Positions 1 to 4,409 of a stretch of DNA of 6,181 nt are shown one piece after another. The DNA comes from Candidatus Sulfopaludibacter sp. SbA3 (GTDB taxonomy: Bacteria; Acidobacteriota; Terriglobia; 2-12-FULL-54-10). The DNA lies in NCBI GenBank assembly GCA_945865705.1, contig CAMBEY010000181.1, positions 1 through 6,181 on the forward strand. The letters run 5' to 3'. The first letter of the stretch is position 1; every line of letters starts with the position of its first letter. The position numbers were made by a program, and so were the translations under genes. Under the pieces are notes generated by a model. The model had not been told where the DNA came from. It saw only the letters and a program-made list of their open reading frames with translations, and did no database searches.

Positions 1-40
1 GCAACACAGACTTGCCCCACTCCCCGCTTGCTCGTCCCGC

Positions 41-72
41 TTGAGTCAACTCATGGCCTGGCGTAATATGAT
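41..72 (+). promoter_or_regulatory. Probable sigma70-type promoter of bfr
   Basis: A TTGAGT hexamer (41-46) lies 17 nt before TAATAT (64-69). An overlapping TATGAT (67-72) matches the -10 consensus at 5 of 6 positions but sits 20 nt from the -35. Either choice would start transcription around 76-80, giving a short leader that still contains the AAAGGAG ribosome site (85-91). A perfect inverted repeat, TGAGT-CA-ACTCA (42-53), overlaps the -35 and could be an operator. I see no recognisable Fur box. The call rests only on hexamer matches and spacing. Confidence 0.5.
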
Positions 73-96
73 CCTTACTTCAGCAAAGGAGACCTC

Positions 97-573
97 ATGC
101 GCGGAAACGAAAAAGTAATCACCCAACTGAATGATGTTTTGCGGGCCGAGTTAATCGCCATCAGCCAATATTTTCTGCACGCCGAGATGCAGGAAGCCTG
201 GGGCTTCGGCAAGCTCGGAAAATTCATCAAGAAGCAATCCATTGACGAGATGAAGCACGCCGAGAAAGTGATCGAGCGGATTCTGTTCCTGGAGGGCATC
301 CCCGGCCTGGGCATGAAGTTGCCGCTCAAGACCGGCGCCAACGTGAAGTCGCAACTGGAGAGCGATCTGGGCCTGGAGCACGAGGCCTTCGAACAGTACA
401 ACGCGGTCATCAAGGTCTGCGTGGAGGCGGGCGACAACACCTCGGCTGACCTGATCCGCACCCTGCTCGGCGACGAAGAGCGGCACATTGATTTTCTGGA
501 AGCGCAGCTCCACCTGATCCGCGAAATCGGCATCCAGAACTACCTCGCCAAGCAAATGGTCGAGCCTGTTTAG
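97..573 (+). CDS. bfr: Bacterioferritin (haem-binding 24-mer iron storage ferritin)
   Basis: A cytoplasmic ferritin-family protein that oxidises Fe(II) at a di-iron centre in each four-helix subunit and stores the product as a ferric mineral in a hollow 24-mer. The 158-residue product matches the family length (E. coli Bfr is also 158). The start MRGNEKVITQLN and the end IGIQNYLAKQ are typical. All six ferroxidase ligands are present at E. coli positions: E18, E51, H54, E94, E127 and H130. M52, which ligates the haem at the subunit interface, is also present, so this is a Bfr and not a haem-free ferritin. Start ATG 97 is fixed by AAAGGAG at 85-91, 5 nt upstream. The gene appears monocistronic: its own promoter precedes it and a strong terminator follows at 708-750. 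No bacterioferritin-associated ferredoxin (bfd) is adjacent. Confidence 0.96.
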   Translation: MRGNEKVITQLNDVLRAELIAISQYFLHAEMQEAWGFGKLGKFIKKQSIDEMKHAEKVIERILFLEGIPGLGMKLPLKTGANVKSQLESDLGLEHEAFEQYNAVIKVCVEAGDNTSADLIRTLLGDEERHIDFLEAQLHLIREIGIQNYLAKQMVEPV

Positions 574-581
574 ACTGTTTT

Positions 582-696
582 GCGGCACTCTGTGACAGAG
601 CCGCGACCGGAAGGGAGCGGACCCGCTCAACGGTCACCGCTAATCGTTTGCCGCGACCCTGGAACTTGACCGCTCCCTTTCCAGTCGCGGTTCTGT
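582..696. repeat. Imperfect inverted repeat of the GAGCCGCGACCG..AGGGAGCGG type
   Basis: The left arm (595-620) begins ACAGAGCCGCGACCGG and ends GGGAGCGG. The right arm (670-696) is its reverse complement with two substitutions and one extra base, and the loop is about 49 nt. A partial third copy (GCCGCGACC) starts at 650 inside the loop. Within the left side, CTCTGT-G-ACAGAG (588-600), flanked by GCGG (582-585) and CCGC (601-604), can form a tight local hairpin just after bfr. A diverged relative of the motif occurs at 3883-3937. Nothing here is coding. I interpret it as a dispersed intergenic repeat that may also fold as RNA. Confidence 0.7.
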
Positions 697-707
697 TCAA
701 AACCATC

Positions 708-750
708 GCCCGGGCCAGTGGATGCAGACCGGCCCGGGCATTTTATTTTT
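708..750 (+). terminator. Strong intrinsic terminator, possibly a leader attenuator
   Basis: GCCCGGGCC (708-716) and GGCCCGGGC (731-739) form a perfect 9-bp, all-GC stem around a 14-nt loop, followed at once by ATTTTATTTTT (740-750). This is the classic Rho-independent layout on the + strand. It lies 134 nt after the bfr stop and ends 22 nt before the likely start of the acyltransferase gene. It may simply end bfr transcripts. However, no separate promoter for the next gene is visible between the T-tract and its ATG, so attenuation of read-through is also possible. Confidence 0.82.
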
Positions 751-772
751 CCCATTCAACTCACTTCTAACG

Positions 773-1687
773 ATGAAACATTTGGCGGAATTCCTGGCGG
801 CCAGCGCGGTCCTGCGGACCTTGGGCGCGCTGCCGCGCTCGCTGGCTGGCGGCATCGCGCAGGGGATTGTCGGCCTGCTGTACAATCTCACGCCGCGTCT
901 GCGTGCAGTCGCCGAGCGCAATCTGCTGCTGGCCTTGCCGGAGCAATCCGCGGCGCAGCGCGCGCGCATCGTCCGCGGCGTCTACCGCAATCTGGGACGC
1001 GTCCTGAACGAGGCCGCGCACTTCCCCAGCCTGAAGGCATCCAACGTCAAGGATTACGTCTCCTTTGCAGGCTTCGAGAATTATGAAGCAGCGCTGGCGC
1101 GTGGCCGCGGCGTGATTTTTCTTACCGCGCATCTGGGTGTCTGGGAACTCGGAGCGTTCGCCCATGCTCTGCACGGCCACAAGCTGAACGTAGTCTATCG
1201 CGCGCTTGACAATCCGCGCATTGACCAGCTGGTCCGGCGCTACCGCGAGATGTCCGGTAATCGTATGATTGAGAAAAATGAGTCGGCGCGCGGCATCCTC
1301 GCCGCCCTGGGCCGCAACGAAACCGTTGGCATCCTCGTTGATCAGAACACGCTGCCGGAGGAAGGCGTCTTCGTCGATTTCTTCGGCATACCGGCCTCCA
1401 TGACCGCCGGCGTGGCTCGCTTCGCGTTGCACACGGGCGCCTCCGTGGTTCCGGCATTTTGTGTATGGGAGGAGTTGCTCGGCCGCTACTGCATCTACTA
1501 TGATCGCGGGCTGACCTTCGAGCCGACGGGCAACGCCACCGCCACTGCCACCGCCGACGTGCAATCAGCTACGCAGCAGATGGCGCGCGTCATCGAGCAG
1601 TATGTCCGCCGCTACCCGGACCAATGGCTATGGAGTCATCGCCGCTGGAAGACCCGCCCGCCCGGCGCGCCCTCGCTCTACGATTAA
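773..1687 (+). CDS. LpxL/HtrB-family lipid A biosynthesis acyltransferase
   Basis: Late lipid A acyltransferase family (lauroyl/myristoyl type), which moves a fatty acyl chain from acyl-ACP to a hydroxyl on a primary acyl chain of the lipid A precursor at the inner face of the inner membrane. The product is 304 residues, usual for the family. The N-terminus (about 5-40) is hydrophobic and probably membrane-associated. The family HX4(D/E) catalytic motif is seen as H120-LGVW-E125 in VIFLTAHLGVWELG. Other family blocks are YRALDNPRIDQL (142-153), VDQN (189-192), FFGIPASMTAG (203-213) and TGASVVPAF. ATG 773 is chosen because the sequence after it aligns with family N-termini. The upstream in-frame ATG 722 lies in the loop of the terminator hairpin. 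Neither start has a clear Shine-Dalgarno site. The family is secure, but which chain it transfers, and whether it is LpxL or LpxM, cannot be told. It converges on lpxA. Confidence 0.9.
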   Translation: MKHLAEFLAASAVLRTLGALPRSLAGGIAQGIVGLLYNLTPRLRAVAERNLLLALPEQSAAQRARIVRGVYRNLGRVLNEAAHFPSLKASNVKDYVSFAGFENYEAALARGRGVIFLTAHLGVWELGAFAHALHGHKLNVVYRALDNPRIDQLVRRYREMSGNRMIEKNESARGILAALGRNETVGILVDQNTLPEEGVFVDFFGIPASMTAGVARFALHTGASVVPAFCVWEELLGRYCIYYDRGLTFEPTGNATATATADVQSATQQMARVIEQYVRRYPDQWLWSHRRWKTRPPGAPSLYD

Positions 1688-1710
1688 TTGACTCGCGCCG
1701 TATCCACCTC

Positions 1711-1852
1711 GCGCATCACCCCTCAACACGCCCCCCCCAACACGTTGTCATCCTGAGCGCAGCGAAGGATCTGCTTTTACGTTCCTCGCAGCAGCAAAGC
1801 AGGTCTTTCGCTGCGCTCAGGATGACAGCGTTGTGGGGTTGGGTGTGATCGC
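1711..1852. repeat. Long inverted repeat (TGTCATCCTGAGCGCAGCGAAGG family)
   Basis: Core arms at 1746-1777 and 1796-1827 are reverse complements at 30 of 32 positions; both differences would be G:U-tolerated in RNA. The loop is 18 nt. Weaker symmetry extends outward: GCGCATCACC at 1711-1720 faces the complement of GTGATCGC at 1845-1852. A run of eight C lies at 1731-1738. The element sits between convergent genes, and its right side is inside the 3' end of lpxA. No T-tract follows either arm, so it is not a canonical terminator, though so long a stem could act in both directions. The CATCCTGAGCG motif resembles repeats I associate with Acidobacteriota and some other phyla (inference from memory). 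Confidence 0.85.
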
Positions 1853-2710
1853 GGAGGATGGCGTGCGACTCTTGCCGCGTGCGTCGCGGCAGATGCCCCG
1901 TTTGGAGCTGCGAATAAACTCGACGAAATGCCTGGCCTCATCCCCGGCAATCTCGCGCCCGGCAATCTCGCGCCCGGCAATTTCGCGCCCGGCAATTTCG
2001 CCTTCGATGCGCGCCAGCGCATCTTCCAGCCGCAGCCCGCTGCGATAGAGCAGGCGATATGCGCTCTTCAAATTCAGAATCGTTTCGCGACTGAAACCCG
2101 CGCGCCGCAGTCCCACGAGATTCAGCCCGTGCGCGGTGACGTTGAAGTCGGAGGTCAGCAGGAACGGCGGAACATCGAGATTCACGCGGGTGTTGCCGCC
2201 GATCATGGCTAGCCGACCGATCTTTGAAAACTGATGCACCACCACGCCACCCGAAAGAAACGCGCCGTCGCCCACCTCCACGTAGCCCGCCAGTGAGCAG
2301 TTGTTGCAGATCACCACGCGGTCGCCTACCTGCCCGTTATGCGCCACGTGCGTGCCGATCATAATGTAGTTGTCACTGCCGATCTTGGTAACTGACTCCG
2401 GCGGTGTGCCGCGGCTGGCCGTCGAATATTCGCGGAAGACGTTGCGGTCGCCCACAGTGAGATACGAACGTTCGCCCTTGAAGTTGCGGTCTTCCGGGTC
2501 GCTGCCGAGCAGCACGCCCATGTGCAGATGATTATCCTCGCCGAGCGTTGTGAAGCGCTTAATCACCACATGCGAGTCCAGCCGCGTGCGCGCGCCGATG
2601 CGCACACCGTCCTCCACGATGCAGAATGGACCGATGGAGACATCTTCACCCAACTCGGCCTGCGGGCTGACGAGGGCCGTCGGATCAATATGAGTGGGCT
2701 TAGCGGGCAT
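1817..2710 (-). CDS. lpxA: UDP-N-acetylglucosamine O-acyltransferase LpxA
   Basis: The first enzyme of lipid A synthesis: a cytoplasmic homotrimer that moves a (R)-3-hydroxyacyl chain from ACP to the 3-OH of UDP-GlcNAc. Hexapeptide repeats of the left-handed beta-helix fill about residues 8-190. The catalytic base is H124 in THVAHNG (E. coli H125); H121 and H159 (VHQF) match E. coli H122 and H160, but Y143 replaces E. coli H144. G172 occupies the chain-length ruler position (E. coli G173), compatible with a long acyl chain. The C-terminal helical domain has LVGLRRAGFSRE and ends in the usual FIRSSKRGICR near residue 275. At 297 residues it is long for the family (about 255-265). The excess is a four-fold EIAG repeat (237-256) and a 22-residue tail after RGICR whose stop lies in the inverted repeat. 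AAGGAG (2721-2716) sits 5 nt before ATG 2710. It is divergent from lpxD. Confidence 0.94.
   Translation of the reverse strand: MPAKPTHIDPTALVSPQAELGEDVSIGPFCIVEDGVRIGARTRLDSHVVIKRFTTLGEDNHLHMGVLLGSDPEDRNFKGERSYLTVGDRNVFREYSTASRGTPPESVTKIGSDNYIMIGTHVAHNGQVGDRVVICNNCSLAGYVEVGDGAFLSGGVVVHQFSKIGRLAMIGGNTRVNLDVPPFLLTSDFNVTAHGLNLVGLRRAGFSRETILNLKSAYRLLYRSGLRLEDALARIEGEIAGREIAGREIAGREIAGDEARHFVEFIRSSKRGICRDARGKSRTPSSAITPNPTTLSS
1943..2002. repeat. Four tandem 15-bp repeats inside lpxA
   Basis: Units at 1943-1957, 1958-1972, 1973-1987 and 1988-2002 each begin CCCGGCAAT. The first two are identical, the third has one C-to-T change, and the fourth has that plus a final G-to-C. On the minus strand they encode (G/R)EIAG four times, residues 237-256 of LpxA, followed by DEA. 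The period is a multiple of three, so expansion or loss keeps the frame. The gradient of changes suggests recent stepwise duplication from the unit at 1988-2002. Confidence 0.95.
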
Positions 2711-2719
2711 CTCCGCTCC

Positions 2720-2758
2720 TTAATAAATTTTCGCCGACGCGCTATACTCGTCGTCGGC
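2720..2758 (+). promoter_or_regulatory. Probable lpxD promoter with overlapping inverted repeat; divergent lpxA/lpxD control region
   Basis: TTAATA (2720-2725), 17 nt, then TATACT (2743-2748) is a good sigma70-type match for lpxD, giving a leader of roughly 90 nt. On the opposite strand TATAGC (2746-2741) shares the same core, with TTGTGG 15 nt upstream; this is a weak candidate for lpxA. A perfect 7-bp inverted repeat, GCCGACG (2733-2739) and CGTCGGC (2752-2758), brackets the shared -10 and could be an operator or a transcript-start hairpin. The lpxD -35 also overlaps the DNA of the lpxA ribosome site. Confidence 0.5.
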
Positions 2759-2847
2759 TTGCCACAAGGGCGCGCGCGAAAGCATGAAGCATGTAGGATA
2801 TCACCAGCGTGGACCAGGGACGAAGCAAAGGAAGCAGAGGAGTTGGA

Positions 2848-3858
2848 ATGAGCATTCAGATGACGGTGGCGGAATTGGCGGCGCGCTTGGGACACAGCGC
2901 GGCGGGCGATGCTGCGCTCGTACTCACCGGTGTTGCTCCGCTGGAATCGGCGGGCGACTCAGAATTGTCGTTTCTCGATTCTGAGCGCGCGCTGACTGCC
3001 GCGCAGGCTTCCCGCGCCGGCTGCCTCTTGATCCCTGAGGCCGTCGAGCTTTCGCCCGGTGCATGGCCGGGCAAATGCCTGATCCGTGTGCGCCATCCGC
3101 GCCGGGCCATGGCGCAAGCCATTGAGATTTTTCACCCCCAGCCCGTCGCCCAGCCGGGCATTCATGCCACGGCGATAATCGGCGCCGGCTGCCAGATTGG
3201 CGATGGCGTATCCATCGGCCCGCAGGCCGTGCTGGGCAGCGGCACGCAACTCGGCGCGCGCACGCGCATCGGCGCCGGCTGCGTCATTGGCGACCATTCA
3301 ATCATCGGCGACGACTGCCTGCTGCATCCACGAGTAACGCTCTACGCCGGCACACGCATCGGCTCGCGCGTCATCCTGCATAGCGGCGCGGTCATCGGTG
3401 CGGACGGGTTTGGCTACGTGTTCGATGAGGGCCGCCACTGGAAGTTTCCGCAGGTAGGCTGGGTCGAGATCGCCGACGACGTGGAGATCGGCGCCAACTC
3501 GACCATCGACCGCGGCGCGCTGGGGCCCACGCGCATCGGCGCGGGCACCAAGATCGACAACCTCGTCCAGATCGCGCACAACGTGCAGATCGGCGCGCAC
3601 TGCGCCATCGCCTCGCAGACGGGCATCTCCGGCAGCGCGGTCATCGAAGACTACGTCATCATTGCGGGCCAGGTGGGCATCGGCGACCACGCGCGCGTGC
3701 AGAAGGGCGCGATACTGGGCGGGCAGTGCGGCATCCTCCCGCACAAAGTCGCCAAGGCCGGCCAACCCCTGTGGGGTACTCCGGCGCGCCCGCTGCGCGA
3801 AATCCTCGTCCAACAAGCCACCCTCGCCCGCCTTCCCAAAACACTGAAGCGCCGGTAG
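2848..3858 (+). CDS. lpxD: UDP-3-O-acylglucosamine N-acyltransferase LpxD
   Basis: The third lipid A enzyme: a cytoplasmic homotrimer that N-acylates UDP-3-O-acyl-glucosamine from hydroxyacyl-ACP to give the diacyl precursor. It has 336 residues (E. coli 341) in the standard order. An N-terminal uridine-binding domain covers about 1-100 and contains LSFL (40-43). A left-handed beta-helix of hexapeptide repeats covers about 105-310. A short C-terminal helix follows. The catalytic histidine is H244 in DNLVQIAHNVQIG (E. coli H239). The family blocks GADGFGY (184-190) and STIDRGALG (218-226) are intact. ATG 2848 is chosen over the in-frame ATG 2809 because AGAGGAG (2836-2842) lies 5 nt before it and MSIQMTVAELAARLG aligns with family N-termini. 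It is transcribed away from lpxA. The usual neighbours fabZ, bamA and skp are absent here. Confidence 0.96.
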   Translation: MSIQMTVAELAARLGHSAAGDAALVLTGVAPLESAGDSELSFLDSERALTAAQASRAGCLLIPEAVELSPGAWPGKCLIRVRHPRRAMAQAIEIFHPQPVAQPGIHATAIIGAGCQIGDGVSIGPQAVLGSGTQLGARTRIGAGCVIGDHSIIGDDCLLHPRVTLYAGTRIGSRVILHSGAVIGADGFGYVFDEGRHWKFPQVGWVEIADDVEIGANSTIDRGALGPTRIGAGTKIDNLVQIAHNVQIGAHCAIASQTGISGSAVIEDYVIIAGQVGIGDHARVQKGAILGGQCGILPHKVAKAGQPLWGTPARPLREILVQQATLARLPKTLKRR

Positions 3859-3882
3859 CAAATAACTTCACCGCGGAAATCA

Positions 3883-3937
3883 TCACAGAGCCGCTCACTG
3901 ACATGCGCGTCACAGAGCCACGCGCGTAAGCAAGCGG
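3883..3937. repeat. Diverged copies of the CACAGAGCC repeat
   Basis: TCACAGAGCC occurs at 3883-3892 and again at 3910-3919, 27 nt apart. The second copy continues ACGCGCGTAAGCAAGCGG, parallel to the CAGAGCCGCGACCGGAAGGGAGCGG-type arm after bfr (same start, same AGCGG end, similar length). GCGCGT (3905-3910) and ACGCGC (3920-3925) can pair around it. I read these as decayed members of the same dispersed family. Confidence 0.6.
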
Positions 3938-4030
3938 ACACGGATCGCGAGACAGCGCGCGGAGTTTTCCCCATCTTCCATTCCCTACTCCCGCTGCCCA
4001 CTCCCTTGGTCCCCTCACAATTTTCCACTT

Positions 4031-4047
4031 GCCAGGCGTATTATGAT
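4031..4047 (+). promoter_or_regulatory. Promoter-like motif shared with the bfr promoter
   Basis: GCCAGGCGTATTATGAT matches the segment at 56-72 before bfr at 15 of 17 positions, including the TATGAT -10-like hexamer (4042-4047). No convincing -35 lies 16-18 nt upstream; that region reads CAATTTT. If it is used, transcription would begin near 4054 and leave a leader of about 130 nt before the GTG at 4188. Confidence 0.4.
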
Positions 4048-4103
4048 GGCGAGGGACGGCTTGTGCGACATCAGCATCAGAAATTCAGCGCGGGCAATTG
4101 GAC

Positions 4104-4126
4104 TGACGTCAACGGGCAATGCCCGT
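4104..4126. promoter_or_regulatory. Adjacent palindromes in the leader of the ATPase unit
   Basis: TGACGTCA (4104-4111) is a perfect 8-bp palindrome. It is followed directly by ACGGGCA-A-TGCCCGT (4112-4126), a perfect 7-bp inverted repeat with one central base. CGGGCAAT also occurs alone at 4091-4098. Such sites could bind a dimeric repressor or form an RNA hairpin in the leader; no regulator gene lies in the window. Confidence 0.4.
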
Positions 4127-4187
4127 CAAATCATCCTTTGCGTGGGAATCGTCCCGCCTGTACCCGGGCTTCCCAGAGAGGATTACA

Positions 4188-4409
4188 GTGGTAAATGATA
4201 CAGATTGGGCCGTCAAACGCGTTAATGAATCCTTGGAGGCTCATCCGTCCGTGACAGATTCCGTAGCCACCCGCGTCAGAGAACTAATCACGGGCAAAAT
4301 TATGGATCGGCAGCTTTCCGCAGCCGAACTACAAGTGATCTCTAAGGCGCTGTTGGCCGATAATGCACCGCTGGCCTCGCGGCAGACGGGTGGAACTGAT
4401 GCGGATTGA
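4188..4409 (+). CDS. Hypothetical 73-residue protein, coupled to the ATPase gene
   Basis: I do not recognise this protein. It is 73 residues, begins MVNDTDWAVKRVNESL, and looks soluble and mostly helical, with an amphipathic-looking stretch around 25-55 and a polar end (RQTGGTDAD). There is no membrane segment, signal peptide or cysteine. GTG 4188 is the likely start because AGAGAGGA (4175-4182) is correctly spaced; the in-frame ATG 4119 falls in a palindrome and lacks a ribosome site. Its last 11 bases overlap the start of the ATPase gene, so the two are almost surely co-translated. The small size and coupling suggest an accessory subunit or regulator of the ATPase. That is inference; a chance open frame is unlikely but not excluded. 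Confidence 0.65.
   Translation: MVNDTDWAVKRVNESLEAHPSVTDSVATRVRELITGKIMDRQLSAAELQVISKALLADNAPLASRQTGGTDAD

Larger units (their letters stand above)
3859..4187. other. Non-coding gap between lpxD and the ATPase unit
   Basis: These 329 bases hold no gene I can support. In order: repeat copies (3883-3937); a pyrimidine-rich stretch (about 3966-4015) with runs such as CCCCATCTTCCATTCCC; a promoter-like motif (4031-4047); and two palindromes (4104-4126). The last ~140 bases would be the leader of the 73-residue gene. Composition falls from the GC-rich lpxD side to the lower-GC ATPase side, so this is the likely junction between core and acquired DNA. No tRNA or integrase-type attachment repeat is visible. 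Confidence 0.6.

Noticed and set aside
75..533. Long open frames antisense to bfr, the acyltransferase gene and lpxD (for example 75-533, 767-1564 and 3298-3861 on the minus strand).
   Set aside because: These are shadow frames of GC-rich genes with strong family matches on the other strand; their products are low-complexity and arginine-rich and match nothing.
722..772. A longer acyltransferase starting at ATG 722.
   Set aside because: The extra 17 codons cover the terminator hairpin and its T-tract, there is no ribosome site, and the family N-terminus aligns from 773.
1624..1848. A 74-residue + strand frame ending in the inverted repeat.
   Set aside because: It overlaps the acyltransferase end out of frame and then translates the repeat itself; no ribosome site.
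1943..2002. The four 15-bp tandem units as a CRISPR array.
   Set aside because: The units are directly adjacent with no spacers and lie in frame inside lpxA.
2809..2847. A longer LpxD starting at ATG 2809.
   Set aside because: The strong AGAGGAG site at 2836-2842 and the family N-terminus both point to ATG 2848.
4119..4187. Extension of the 73-residue protein to ATG 4119 (96 residues).
   Set aside because: The ATG lies in a palindrome without a Shine-Dalgarno site, while AGAGAGGA at 4175-4182 is well placed for GTG 4188.
4043..4198. A 51-codon + strand frame beginning MMARDGLCD and ending in an 11-nt overlap with the GTG at 4188.
   Set aside because: It begins inside the promoter-like hexamer, has no proper ribosome site, looks like no known protein and spans both palindromes. 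The overlap length is probably coincidence.
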